NCBI RefSeq assembly: GCF_038396765.1
Contig: NZ_CP150096.1
Span: forward strand, 1 to 64,000
DNA length: 64,000 nucleotides
Direction: 5' to 3'
Origin: Chitinophaga caseinilytica
GTDB lineage: Bacteria > Bacteroidota > Bacteroidia > Chitinophagales > Chitinophagaceae
Shown: in pieces, positions 1 to 8,003 of the stretch
Layout of the letters: each line of letters begins with the position of its first letter
Position numbering within the stretch: position 1 is the first letter of the stretch
Program-made: the position numbers and the translations under genes
Notes under the pieces: model-generated
Seen by the model: only the letters and a program-made list of their open reading frames with translations
Told to the model about the DNA's origin: nothing
The model's database searches: none

Positions 1-170
1 TCCAGCAGGGATGTTTCCGTTACCAGCCCTGTAATGCCACGCATGCCCTGGTATGCCTGGGCCACTGTAACATCGTCTAATTTCTTTGTTCCATGATTCT
101 TGAGCAGGTCCTTAACCTCTGCGCCCAGTTCATCTGCTTTTGCCTTGAATTTCTCTTTTATATAACTCAT
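1..170 (-). CDS. gltA: Citrate synthase, N-terminal part (runs off the window)
   Basis: The reverse strand from an ATG at 168-170 reads in frame to the window edge (56 codons). The visible peptide begins MSYIKEKFKAKADELG and continues through GMRGITGLVTETSLL, which is the N-terminal helical region of the eukaryote-like citrate synthases common in Bacteroidota. The enzyme condenses oxaloacetate with acetyl-CoA at entry to the TCA cycle. Catalytic residues lie outside the window, so the call rests on the N-terminus alone. A TAnnTTTG promoter element lies about 45 nt upstream. Confidence 0.8.
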   Translation of the reverse strand, partial: MSYIKEKFKAKADELGAEVKDLLKNHGTKKLDDVTVAQAYQGMRGITGLVTETSLL

Positions 171-214
171 TTTCCCACAATGATTTAGAAAAATTAACGT
201 ATTCGATCAATGAA

Positions 215-222
215 CAAAAGTA
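215..222 (-). promoter_or_regulatory. Candidate -7 element for citrate synthase
   Basis: On the minus strand this reads TACTTTTG, matching the Bacteroidota TAnnTTTG consensus. It would place transcription start near 208, giving a leader of about 38 nt before the ATG at 170. No convincing -33 TTTG was found. Confidence 0.45.
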
Positions 223-304
223 ATGATTAAAAAATTAAATCCCGCCGTTTTAAGACAGATTTAACGGAGGAATTCCCGGTTTTGGCCCAAAATGGTCAGC
301 CGGG

Positions 305-1384
305 TTACTTGGGCGCCCTTAAATAGAGATAAAAGGCCAGTCCGGCGAAAACAAAGTTGGGAATCCATGCCGCCAAAAGCGGGTCGAGGTCGGCTTTTGT
401 GGCGAATACGGTGGAGAATTGCATGAAAAGGATATACGTAGCGCTGATGACGATCCCTATCGCCAGGTGCAGCCCGCTCCCGCCCCGCACCTTCCGGCTG
501 GAGAGGATGGCGCCGATCAGTACCAGGATCACCACGGCCACGGCGGCCGACGTCCGCCGGTACTTTTCCACGTAATACACATTGAGCCCTTCCGCCCCGC
601 GCAACTCTTCCATTTCGAGGTAACGGTCGAGCTCGGGCGTGGTCATCGCCTCCTGCTTGTTCTTCACCTCGATCAGTTCGGACGGTTCGAGCGAAAGCTT
701 CAGCGCCGTGTCTTGCCGGGTGGTGAACGTTTCCTTCATCCCGTTGATCTTCCGTTCGGTCACCCCTTCCAGCTTCCACTTTTTGGTGGCGGTATCATAA
801 TTCACCCTTTCCGCGCGCAGCGTGTAGAGCAGTTTCTGCTCGTCGATACGGTTGAGGATGAAGCTGGTGCCCGTACGGTAGTTGGGATCGTAATATCCGA
901 AGGTGATGTAGGTATTCGTGTCTACCCGGAGCGATTTGTCTTCCAAAGCCTTATGTTCCTTGGGCGCGCTCACGTATTTGGCTTCGAAAGTGGTGCGGAT
1001 GCGGTTGGCGCGGGGCACCACCCATTGATTGGCCGCCCAGAGGATGCCGCCGAAGAGGATAGCGCCTACCCAATATGGCCGCAGGAACCGGCGGAAGCTC
1101 ACGCCGGCGCTGAGGATGGCCACGATCTCCGTGCGGTAGGCCATTTTGGAGGTGAAGAAAATCACCGAAATGAAGATGAACAGCGGGAACAGCAGTGCCG
1201 CGATGTGCGGAATGAAGCCGATATAATAGTTCATGAACACGAACCCGAAAGAGAGATCGTGCTCCAGGAAGTCGTCGATCTTCTCCGTGATGTCGATCAC
1301 CACGGAAATGACCAGCAGCACCATCAGCGAGTAAATAAAGGTACCGATGAACTTACGTAATATATACCAGTCGATCTTCTTCAT
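305..1384 (-). CDS. LptF/LptG (YjgP/YjgQ) family permease
   Basis: A 359-residue membrane protein of the LptF/LptG family, the inner-membrane permease of the LPS export ABC transporter. The N-terminus MKKIDWYILRKFIGTF followed by a transmembrane segment is typical. Further hydrophobic segments lie at about residues 50-80 and 100-120. A soluble periplasmic beta-jellyroll-like region spans about 125-270, and three transmembrane segments lie near the C-terminus. It follows tgt on the same strand, about 100 nt downstream, and has its own promoter-like site. Family assignment is firm; F versus G subunit is not resolved from sequence alone. Confidence 0.85.
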   Translation of the reverse strand: MKKIDWYILRKFIGTFIYSLMVLLVISVVIDITEKIDDFLEHDLSFGFVFMNYYIGFIPHIAALLFPLFIFISVIFFTSKMAYRTEIVAILSAGVSFRRFLRPYWVGAILFGGILWAANQWVVPRANRIRTTFEAKYVSAPKEHKALEDKSLRVDTNTYITFGYYDPNYRTGTSFILNRIDEQKLLYTLRAERVNYDTATKKWKLEGVTERKINGMKETFTTRQDTALKLSLEPSELIEVKNKQEAMTTPELDRYLEMEELRGAEGLNVYYVEKYRRTSAAVAVVILVLIGAILSSRKVRGGSGLHLAIGIVISATYILFMQFSTVFATKADLDPLLAAWIPNFVFAGLAFYLYLRAPK

Positions 1385-1418
1385 ATGGATTTTTCGGAAC
1401 GGCCTTGCCGCCAGGTTG

Positions 1419-1426
1419 CAAAGCTA
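1419..1426 (-). promoter_or_regulatory. Candidate -7 element for the LptF/G-type permease
   Basis: Minus-strand TAGCTTTG fits TAnnTTTG and lies about 35 nt upstream of the ATG at 1384. A TTG about 23 nt further upstream could be a weak -33 element. Confidence 0.45.
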
Positions 1427-1485
1427 ACATTCCCGGCGGATTGCCGGGGCAATATATCGTATAACGATCAATTTTAACATACTTG

Positions 1486-2613
1486 TTACAGGCGCGTCTG
1501 CAACTGCGGCACCATCTTCCGCTTCCATTCCCCGTACGTGCCGGCCAGGATTTGCTGCCGGGCGGTTTTCACGAGGTCGAGATAAAACGCCAGGTTGTGG
1601 ATGCTCGCCAGCGTGAGGGCCAGGAACTCGCCGGCCACGAAAAGGTGGCGCAGGTAGGCCCGGGTATAGTTCTGGCTGGCGAAGCAGGGCGTTTTGGCGT
1701 CGATGGCCGAAAAATCTTCCGCCCATTTCTTATTCTTGATGTTCACAACGCCGTCCCACGTAAACAACATGCCGTTGCGGCCGTTGCGGGTGGGCATCAC
1801 GCAGTCGAACATATCGATGCCGAGCTCTATATTATTAAGGATGTTCCAGGGTGTGCCGACGCCCATGAGGTAGCGGGGTTTCTCTTTGGGGAGGAGCTCC
1901 GTCACGATGCCGCACATCTCGTACATTTCGTTTTCAGGCTCACCCACGCTGAGGCCCCCGATAGCGTTGCCGGCGCAATTCCGGCTCGCGATGGCTTCGG
2001 CGGAAGCGCGGCGGAGATCTTTATACGTACTGCCCTGCACGATGGGGAAAAGCGTTTGTTCGTGCCCGTACATGGGACTGGTTTCCGCGAGGCGGCGGAT
2101 GCACCGGTCGAGCCAGCGATGGGTCAGTTCCATGCTTTTTTTGGCATATTTGTATTCGCTGGGGTACGGCGGGCATTCATCGAAGGCCATAATGATATCG
2201 GCCCCGATGCTGCGCTGGATGTCCATGACATTTTCGGGGGTGAACAGGTGGCGCGACCCGTCGATATGGCTTTGGAACACAACGCCTTCTTCCTTGATCT
2301 TGCGGTTGGCAGCGAGGGAAAATACCTGGTAGCCGCCGGAATCCGTGAGGATGGGGCGCTCCCAACCGTTGAACTTGTGGAGGCCGCCGGCTTTTTCGAG
2401 GACGCCGGTGCCGGGGCGGAGATAAAGGTGATAGGTGTTGCCGAGGATGATCTGCGCGTTGATATCGCTGCGGAGCTGCTCCTGGGTAATGGCCTTCACG
2501 GAGCCGACGGTGCCCACGGGCATGAAGATCGGCGTTTCGATGGCGCCGTGGTCTGTGGTGATGACCCCGGCTCTTGCGCCCGAGGGGTCTGTGGTAATCA
2601 GGTTGAAATCCAA
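1486..2613 (-). CDS. tgt: Queuine tRNA-ribosyltransferase (Tgt)
   Basis: Exchanges guanine-34 for the queuosine precursor preQ1 in GU(N) tRNAs. Family hallmarks are the ARAG-ITTDHG N-terminus, TPIFMPVGT, ILGNTYHLYLRPG, TDSGGYQVFSL, GGLSVGEP and MPTRNGRNG. I chose a TTG start at 2613 (375 residues, the usual family length). An ATG at 2697 would add 28 residues unlike the family and lies upstream of a TACCTTTG promoter element at 2638-2645. Oddity: the usual zinc motif CxCxxC before NYTRAYLRHL is reduced to a single Cys (PCFASQN), although the later His of IHNL is kept. QueE of the same pathway is encoded at 49.5 kb. Confidence 0.92.
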   Translation of the reverse strand: MDFNLITTDPSGARAGVITTDHGAIETPIFMPVGTVGSVKAITQEQLRSDINAQIILGNTYHLYLRPGTGVLEKAGGLHKFNGWERPILTDSGGYQVFSLAANRKIKEEGVVFQSHIDGSRHLFTPENVMDIQRSIGADIIMAFDECPPYPSEYKYAKKSMELTHRWLDRCIRRLAETSPMYGHEQTLFPIVQGSTYKDLRRASAEAIASRNCAGNAIGGLSVGEPENEMYEMCGIVTELLPKEKPRYLMGVGTPWNILNNIELGIDMFDCVMPTRNGRNGMLFTWDGVVNIKNKKWAEDFSAIDAKTPCFASQNYTRAYLRHLFVAGEFLALTLASIHNLAFYLDLVKTARQQILAGTYGEWKRKMVPQLQTRL

Positions 2614-2637
2614 AGCCTCGCTGTTTTTTTCAGGACG

Positions 2638-2645
2638 CAAAGGTA
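2638..2645 (-). promoter_or_regulatory. Candidate -7 element for tgt
   Basis: Minus-strand TACCTTTG, a strong match to TAnnTTTG. Predicted transcription start near 2631, downstream of the in-frame ATG at 2697 and upstream of the TTG at 2613. This supports the shorter Tgt. Confidence 0.5.
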
Positions 2646-2768
2646 TTGAATTTAAAATTGTCCCTGAATTGACTGTACATTTGCTGCCGCCCGGCAAATT
2701 CCGGTTTCGCGCCCCCTCGTGGATATATTAATTTTTTCCACAACATTATATAGATAAATAAAAACATA

Positions 2769-2776
2769 TATTTTTG
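2769..2776 (+). promoter_or_regulatory. Candidate -7 element for the glycosyltransferase
   Basis: TATTTTTG fits TAnnTTTG and ends 6 nt before the ATG at 2783. If used, the transcript would have almost no leader. Confidence 0.4.
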
Positions 2777-2782
2777 ACCCTT

Positions 2783-3922
2783 ATGTCAGATAATCTGGGC
2801 TTGATCTTCTTCTATACTTTCGCCGCGATCGCGGGCATCCAGGTATTGTATTACCTGATTTTCTTTTCCCGCGTAGCGTTTTACCGCCGCGACTTCGACC
2901 TCGACCATCCTCCGGCGGAAGACATGTCGGTCATCATCTGCGCCAAAAACGAGGAAAGGAGCCTTCCCATGAACCTCCCCACCGTGCTGCAGCAGCGATA
3001 CCACGTGCATGCCGAGCCTTCGTACGAAGTGATCGTGGTGAACGACAATTCGGAAGACGATTCCAAATATTACCTCGCTTCCATCGAGAACGGTTATCCA
3101 CATTACCGCCATATCGAGATCAAGCAGGCCGCCAAATTCATCCCCGGGAAAAAATACCCTCTGTCTATCGGTATCAAAGGCGCGAAGCACGACACCGTGG
3201 TATTGACAGACGCCGACTGCAAACCCGGTTCCATCCACTGGCTGTCGATGATGGCGCAGGGATTCACCGACGGCAAGGAGATCGTGCTGGGATACGGCCC
3301 CTATTACAAGAAACCCGGCTTCCTGAACAAGGTCATCCGTTACGAGACTTTCTTCAGCGCCCTCCAGTACCTTTCTTTCGCCCTTTCCGGCATCCCGTAC
3401 ATGGGCGTAGGCCGCAACCTGGCGTATAAGAAAGACCTGTTTTTCCGCCACAAAGGCTTCACCGCGCACCAGCACATCGCTTCGGGAGACGACGACCTGT
3501 TCGTGAACCGCGCCGCCACCAGCAAGAATACCGCTGTGGTGATCGATAAAATGGCGTTCGCCTATTCCGAGCCGAAACGCAAGTGGAAGCACTGGTTCGG
3601 CCAGAAAACCCGGCATATGTCTACGGGCCGTTATTACCGCCCGGCGCACAAATTCCTGCTGGGGCTCTTCTCCCTCACGCATTTCCTCTTCTACCCCGCC
3701 CTCGTGCTCGCGCTGTTTTACACGCCCATGCTGTATTTCACGCTCGGCATCCTGGGGCTTCGCATCATCACCCAAACCATCATTTCCGGCTTCGCCCTCA
3801 AAACCCTCGACGAGCGCGACCTGTTCTGGTACGTGTGGCTGATGGACATTCTCATGTTCCTATATTATGTTATCTTCACGCCCGCATTGTTCTTCGCGAA
3901 AGGAAAGAACAAGTGGAAATAG
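2783..3922 (+). CDS. Glycosyltransferase family 2 membrane protein
   Basis: A 379-residue GT-A fold glycosyltransferase: a transmembrane segment at about residues 8-28, then the catalytic domain with MSVIICAKNEE and the acceptor-side YEVIVVNDNSEDDS. LTDADCKP is the DxD-like metal/nucleotide-sugar motif. Two or three C-terminal transmembrane segments follow (about 290-370). The layout resembles processive or membrane-linked GT2 enzymes acting on cell-surface glycans; donor and acceptor cannot be told. The ATG at 2783 is preferred over an in-frame TTG at 2774. The stop codon is 1 nt before the rsmG start, so the two are probably co-transcribed. Confidence 0.85.
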   Translation: MSDNLGLIFFYTFAAIAGIQVLYYLIFFSRVAFYRRDFDLDHPPAEDMSVIICAKNEERSLPMNLPTVLQQRYHVHAEPSYEVIVVNDNSEDDSKYYLASIENGYPHYRHIEIKQAAKFIPGKKYPLSIGIKGAKHDTVVLTDADCKPGSIHWLSMMAQGFTDGKEIVLGYGPYYKKPGFLNKVIRYETFFSALQYLSFALSGIPYMGVGRNLAYKKDLFFRHKGFTAHQHIASGDDDLFVNRAATSKNTAVVIDKMAFAYSEPKRKWKHWFGQKTRHMSTGRYYRPAHKFLLGLFSLTHFLFYPALVLALFYTPMLYFTLGILGLRIITQTIISGFALKTLDERDLFWYVWLMDILMFLYYVIFTPALFFAKGKNKWK

Positions 3923-3923
3923 C

Positions 3924-4541
3924 ATGGAGCAGATTTTACAGTATTTCAGTGATTTTACCCCCCGGCAGCTCGAACAGTTCGAACAGCTGGGGCCTTTATA
4001 CAAAGAGTGGAACGAGAAGATCAACGTGATCTCCCGGAAAGACATTGAGTCGCTCTACGAAAAGCACGTCCTTCACTCACTGGCCATCGCCGCCGTGGCC
4101 GATCTGCCCGCCGGCTGGCAGGTGGTAGACCTGGGCACGGGGGGCGGCTTCCCCGGCATTCCGCTGGCGATCTTCTTCCCCGAAGTGAAGTTCCATCTCG
4201 TGGATTCCATTGGTAAAAAACTGAAAGTGGTGGAAGCGGTTGCGGAAGGATTGGGACTGAAAAACGTGACCGTCCAGCACACCCGCGTCGAAGACATCAA
4301 GAACCGTAAATTCGACCTGGTGGTTTCCCGCGCGGTAGCGCCCCTGAAAGACCTCTGGCGCTGGAGCAAGCCCCTCATTAAAAAACCCGCGGCAGGCGGC
4401 CCCACCGGCCTGATCTGCCTCAAAGGCGGCGACCTGGCGGCCGAGATCAGCGAAAGCGGCGTCCGCCCCAAAATGGTGCCGATTTATAAACTCTTCCCCG
4501 AAGAATTTTTCCAGGAAAAATACGTGGTATCGGTCCAATAG
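3924..4541 (+). CDS. rsmG: 16S rRNA (guanine-N7)-methyltransferase RsmG
   Basis: SAM-dependent methyltransferase that modifies G527 of 16S rRNA (E. coli numbering). The 205-residue protein has the RsmG pattern: YKEWNEKINVISRKD near the N-terminus, HVLHSLAIA, the SAM-binding VVDLGTGGGFPGIPLAI at about residues 70-86, then VDSIGKKLKVV and VVSRAVAPL. The start MEQILQYF at 3924 gives the normal family length; in-frame upstream sequence is the shadow of the glycosyltransferase end. It is convergent with the cation efflux gene, the two coding regions abutting at 4541/4542. Confidence 0.93.
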   Translation: MEQILQYFSDFTPRQLEQFEQLGPLYKEWNEKINVISRKDIESLYEKHVLHSLAIAAVADLPAGWQVVDLGTGGGFPGIPLAIFFPEVKFHLVDSIGKKLKVVEAVAEGLGLKNVTVQHTRVEDIKNRKFDLVVSRAVAPLKDLWRWSKPLIKKPAAGGPTGLICLKGGDLAAEISESGVRPKMVPIYKLFPEEFFQEKYVVSVQ

Positions 4542-5441
4542 TCAGAACCCGGCGTGCTCGCCGGCATGGCTGTATTCCGTTTCCAGTGTGGCGTGAACGA
4601 TGTTGAGCGATTCGAGCAGTTGCTTGAGGTCGCGCTTCACCCGTTCCACCTCCTCCCCCGTCAGCGCCTCATCGATCGTTACGTGCGCCGTCAGGGCGTT
4701 TTCCGTGGTACTTACCGCCCAGATGTGGACGTGATGCAGGTCTACCACCCCGGGAATCCCGCGCGCCTGTTCCTGCACTTTTTCCACCGTAATACCACCC
4801 GGAACGCCGTCGAGCGACAGGCGCAGGCTATCCCGCATCAGCCCCCAGGTGCTGTACACGATCACGATCATGATGAGCAGGCTCACGGCGGCGTCTATCC
4901 AGGACCAGCCGGTAAACAGCATAACGAGCCCCGCCACCAGGGTGCCCAGCGAAACGAGGGCGTCTGCCACCAGGTGGAGGTATGCGCCCTTGATATTCAG
5001 GTCTTTATCTTTATCTTTCAGGAACAGCAGCGCCGAAGCGGCATTGATGAGGATGCCCACCCCGGCCACGATGGCCACCGTTCCCCCCGGCAGCGGCACC
5101 GGATGTTGCAGCCGGCGGATAGCCGATATGCCGATAGCGCCCACAGCCACCAGGAGAATGACGGCATTTAATAATGAAATGAGGATGGTACTTTTTCGGT
5201 AGCCGTACGTATACTGTGAGGTTGGCGGGATGCGCGCCAGCCGGAAGGCGACCATCGACAGGCCCAGGCTGGCCACGTCGCTCAGGTTATGCCCGGCGTC
5301 AGACAGCAGTGCGAGTGAACCTGTGGCCACGCCCATGGCGGCTTCCACGGTCACGAACAGGAGGTTCAGGCCGATCCCGGTGAGGAAGGCCCGGTTCAGC
5401 TGGCCGGATAGCAGTGGGGAAGATGGGGCGTGGTCGTGCAT
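4542..5441 (-). CDS. Cation diffusion facilitator (CzcD-like) transporter
   Basis: A 299-residue inner-membrane metal/proton antiporter of the CDF family, probably exporting Zn(II) or similar ions. It has six predicted transmembrane helices in the first 200 residues. The two metal-site helices carry LLSDAGHNLSD (about residues 46-56) and LHLVADALVSLG (about 155-166), the HxxxD/DxxxD-type motifs of CDF proteins. The C-terminal cytoplasmic ferredoxin-like domain contains VVDLHHVHIW. The His-containing N-terminus (MHDHAP) is common in this family. The ATG at 5441 is used rather than a GTG one codon earlier. Confidence 0.9.
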   Translation of the reverse strand: MHDHAPSSPLLSGQLNRAFLTGIGLNLLFVTVEAAMGVATGSLALLSDAGHNLSDVASLGLSMVAFRLARIPPTSQYTYGYRKSTILISLLNAVILLVAVGAIGISAIRRLQHPVPLPGGTVAIVAGVGILINAASALLFLKDKDKDLNIKGAYLHLVADALVSLGTLVAGLVMLFTGWSWIDAAVSLLIMIVIVYSTWGLMRDSLRLSLDGVPGGITVEKVQEQARGIPGVVDLHHVHIWAVSTTENALTAHVTIDEALTGEEVERVKRDLKQLLESLNIVHATLETEYSHAGEHAGF

Positions 5442-5521
5442 CACCTAAAATTACAAGGACCGGTAAAAAAAGTTCGGAAATCCTACAATATGCGGCTTAC
5501 CCGTTCGTCTTTAACCATAAG

Positions 5522-6112
5522 ATGAACGAGTGGCTCTCCATAAAAAAACCAATGGCCCTGGAACAAAACGAGCGCATACAGCGAACGGTGGAAAAAGAAC
5601 GCCAACGGCTCCTGCAATTCATCCGGAAACGGGTGGACGACAGCGCCGATGCGGAAGATATTCTGCAAGACGTGCTGTACCAGTTCACCCAGTACCTCCG
5701 CGGAGGCTCGCCGATCGAATCCCTCACCGGATGGCTCTTCGCCGTGGCCCGGAACCGCATAACAGATTGGTTCAGAAAGAAGAAGGAAGACCGTTTCTCC
5801 GACCACGCACTCGAGGGCGCGGATGGCGACGGCCCCCTCTACCTGTCAGACATCCTCGCCGCGGCGGATTCCCGGACAGACGAGCCCATGCTCCGCAAGT
5901 TCATGTCGGAAGCCATCACGGAAGCGATCGACGAACTACCGGAAGATCAACGGTTTGTATTCCTTCAGCACGAAGTCGAAGGCAAACCTTTTAAACAAAT
6001 CGCGGAAATGACCGGCGTGCCCGTCAACACGCTGCTCTCCCGCAAAAGATACGCCGTGCTTTACCTCCGGGAAAGGCTGGCACAATTGTATAACGAATTG
6101 AAAAACGCATAA
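5522..6112 (+). CDS. RNA polymerase sigma-70 (ECF) factor
   Basis: An ECF-type sigma factor with region 2 (DDSADAEDILQDVLYQF and GWLFAVARNRITDWFRKKK, about residues 40-90) and region 4 (ELPEDQRFVFLQHEVEGKPFKQIAEMTGVPVNTLLSRKRYA, about 140-180, the helix-turn-helix). It binds core polymerase and directs it to specific promoters. The start is uncertain: ATG at 5522 or the ATG at 5552 (MALEQNERIQ), which gives a more typical N-terminus. Two small genes follow on the same strand, the first only 4 nt downstream, so it may be regulated by, or regulate, that membrane protein. Confidence 0.88.
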   Translation: MNEWLSIKKPMALEQNERIQRTVEKERQRLLQFIRKRVDDSADAEDILQDVLYQFTQYLRGGSPIESLTGWLFAVARNRITDWFRKKKEDRFSDHALEGADGDGPLYLSDILAAADSRTDEPMLRKFMSEAITEAIDELPEDQRFVFLQHEVEGKPFKQIAEMTGVPVNTLLSRKRYAVLYLRERLAQLYNELKNA

Positions 6113-6116
6113 TAAG

Positions 6117-6494
6117 ATGAGGCACAATAAAGGACTGAAAGCATTGAAAATCGTAGGATTCGTCATCCTCGGCATCGCCTGCGTCACCGCATTCGGATTC
6201 GCCGTCATGCTACTCTGGAACTGGCTCGTACCCGAGCTTTTCCACGGCCCCGTCATCAACTTCTGGCAAGCCCTCGGCCTGTTCATCCTTTCCAAAATCC
6301 TCTTCGGCGGATTCATGAAAGATCATGACAAGAAAAATAACTGGAAAAGAAGAAAATGGGAACGGATGCAGGAAAAAATGGACCACCTGTCGCCCGAACA
6401 GAAAGAAAAACTGAAAAGCCACTTCGATCGTTGCGGTTGGGGAAGAAGATGGGAGCGCGACGAAGAAACGCCCGCCGGAAAACCGGCTGAATAA
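6117..6494 (+). CDS. Small membrane protein, downstream of ECF sigma factor
   Basis: 125 residues, no family recognised with confidence. Two hydrophobic segments lie at about residues 10-35 and 47-65. A strongly basic, charged C-terminal half contains KNNWKRRKWERMQEKMDHLSPEQKEKL; the LSPEQKEKLKSHF stretch resembles helical segments of Spy/CpxP-type or anti-sigma-like proteins. Its start lies 4 nt after the sigma factor stop, so they are translationally close. By position it could sense envelope state and control the sigma factor, but there is no direct sequence proof. Confidence 0.7.
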   Translation: MRHNKGLKALKIVGFVILGIACVTAFGFAVMLLWNWLVPELFHGPVINFWQALGLFILSKILFGGFMKDHDKKNNWKRRKWERMQEKMDHLSPEQKEKLKSHFDRCGWGRRWERDEETPAGKPAE

Positions 6495-6520
6495 CCTTTC
6501 AAACATCCAAAACCTGACAT

Positions 6521-6763
6521 ATGCAACGCCATCTCTCCGTATCTGTAAAAGCCAATATTGGGATATTCAAGACCAATATCGGCACCATGAAAGCCCGCAA
6601 AACCATTATCAGCGCAATTTGTAATACCTTTGAAGTAACGTCCTGCAACGTTGACATCGAAGACTGCGACAAGGTACTTCGTGTCGTGGACATGAAAGTC
6701 GACGAAGGGTCCATGATCCGCTTCGTCCGCGAGCAGGGCTTCGAATGTGATGTGTTGGAATGA
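6521..6763 (+). CDS. Small conserved-looking protein, HMA-like fold possible
   Basis: 80 residues. The pattern of strands and helices (VSVKANIGIFKTNIG, TIISAICNTFE, CNVDIEDCDKVLRVV, MIRFVREQGFECDVLE) recalls the ferredoxin-like beta-alpha-beta-beta-alpha-beta layout of heavy-metal-associated domains. The diagnostic CxxC is absent; three scattered cysteines are present instead. It sits between the small membrane protein and the DinB-like gene, 26 nt after the former, likely in the same transcript. Function unknown. Confidence 0.6.
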   Translation: MQRHLSVSVKANIGIFKTNIGTMKARKTIISAICNTFEVTSCNVDIEDCDKVLRVVDMKVDEGSMIRFVREQGFECDVLE

Positions 6764-6776
6764 AACCCTCCCAATT

Positions 6777-7337
6777 ATGCAAAAACCAGAGATTCAGCAA
6801 CTTTTAGATAAAAGCTTTTCAGATTTTACCACCTTTATCGGCTCCCTGTCCGACCATCGGTTTATTGTTTCCCCGGAAGGGAAATGGTCGGCCGGCCAGC
6901 AGCTCGACCATCTGATCCGCAGCGCCAAACCCGTCAATAAAGCCCTGTCCATGCCCAGGTTCTTCCTCCGCTGGTTCGGCAAACCCGCCAAAGCATCGCG
7001 CAGTTTTGAAGAAATCCGCGACGTGTACCGCGACCGGTTGCAGCATGGCGCCGTGTCTACCCGGCCGTACATCCCGCCCGTAACGGAAATCGGGCAGCGC
7101 GAAACGCTCCTCAAACAGTTCGACCAGCAGAAATCGAAAATGATCGGCCTGGTAGGCAATTGGGACGAGCCCGAGCTCGACCGCTACCAGCTTCCCCATC
7201 CCCTGCTGGGAAAATTAACGACCCGTGAAGTGCTCTATTTCACCATTTACCACAATTATCACCACCTCCACACCCTCCAGTTGCGCGAAAAACCCGAGCA
7301 ACCCTGGCCAACCCAGCTCGAACGCGTGATTTTCTAA
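6777..7337 (+). CDS. DinB-like family protein
   Basis: 186 residues. The four-helix-bundle DinB/YfiT pattern is visible: KWSAGQQLDHLIRSA gives the first metal-site His (about residue 47), and the C-terminal YHNYHHLHTLQL gives the closing His pair (about 160-167). Such proteins are metal-binding hydrolase- or thiol-transferase-like enzymes of mostly unknown substrate. The ATG at 6777 is used; a longer frame to 6747 overlaps the previous gene. The gene starts 13 nt after it, so it may be in the same transcript as the sigma factor. Confidence 0.8.
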   Translation: MQKPEIQQLLDKSFSDFTTFIGSLSDHRFIVSPEGKWSAGQQLDHLIRSAKPVNKALSMPRFFLRWFGKPAKASRSFEEIRDVYRDRLQHGAVSTRPYIPPVTEIGQRETLLKQFDQQKSKMIGLVGNWDEPELDRYQLPHPLLGKLTTREVLYFTIYHNYHHLHTLQLREKPEQPWPTQLERVIF

Positions 7338-7428
7338 AAATTTTTTCGGGGACGATAGGGGTATATTTCCGCTCGCGTGTCATACATTGCGAAGGCCGGC
7401 CCGTTTTTCGGCGCCGCATAACCCGACC

Positions 7429-7995
7429 TTGGACAGCAACGGAAAAAAATACCTGGCTACTAACTTTCAGTCCGTTTTTCATACCTGGTATGGAAAACTG
7501 CATCGTTATGCATATACTTTGCTGAAAGACCCCGACGAAGCCAGCGACGCCGTGCAGGCCGTGTTTTCGCGGTTATGGGAAAAGATGGAGGAACTGAAAG
7601 ACCTGGAAGATATCGGCCCGTACCTCTACCGCTCCGTCCACAACCATTGCCTCAACCGCATCCGGAAGGAAGGGAACGGCAAAAAGTATGCGGATTGGCT
7701 GGCGCGCCACGATGCCGGCACCACGGGAGACGCGGGCGCCAAACTGGCCGTAGCGGAACTGAGCGCCCGGATCGGCGAAGCCCTCGACGCATTGCCCCCG
7801 CAATGCCGCCTGATCTTCACCCTCAGCCGGGAACAGGGCAAGAAATACGCGGAAATCGCCGAAACATTATCGCTTTCCGTTAAAACCGTGGAAACGCAAA
7901 TGAGCAAAGCGCTGCGCATCCTGCGGGAAAAACTCGCGGATTATATCGCTTTGGGCGGCGCAGCGTACTTATATATCGATAAATTGCTATCTTAA
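7429..7995 (+). CDS. FecI-type RNA polymerase ECF sigma factor
   Basis: About 188 residues from a TTG start at 7429 (MDSNGKKYLATNFQSVF). Region 2 is FHTWYGKLHRYAYTLLKDPDEASDAVQAVFSRLWE and region 4 is LPPQCRLIFTLSREQGKKYAEIAETLSLSVKTVETQMSKAL. This is the Bacteroidota FecI-like family that pairs with FecR anti-sigma factors and TonB-dependent receptors. An in-frame TTG at 7387 is possible but adds unconserved residues. The fecR-like gene starts 8 nt after the stop, which supports a sigma/anti-sigma operon. Confidence 0.9.
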   Translation: MDSNGKKYLATNFQSVFHTWYGKLHRYAYTLLKDPDEASDAVQAVFSRLWEKMEELKDLEDIGPYLYRSVHNHCLNRIRKEGNGKKYADWLARHDAGTTGDAGAKLAVAELSARIGEALDALPPQCRLIFTLSREQGKKYAEIAETLSLSVKTVETQMSKALRILREKLADYIALGGAAYLYIDKLLS

Positions 7996-8003
7996 AACCG
8001 GAA

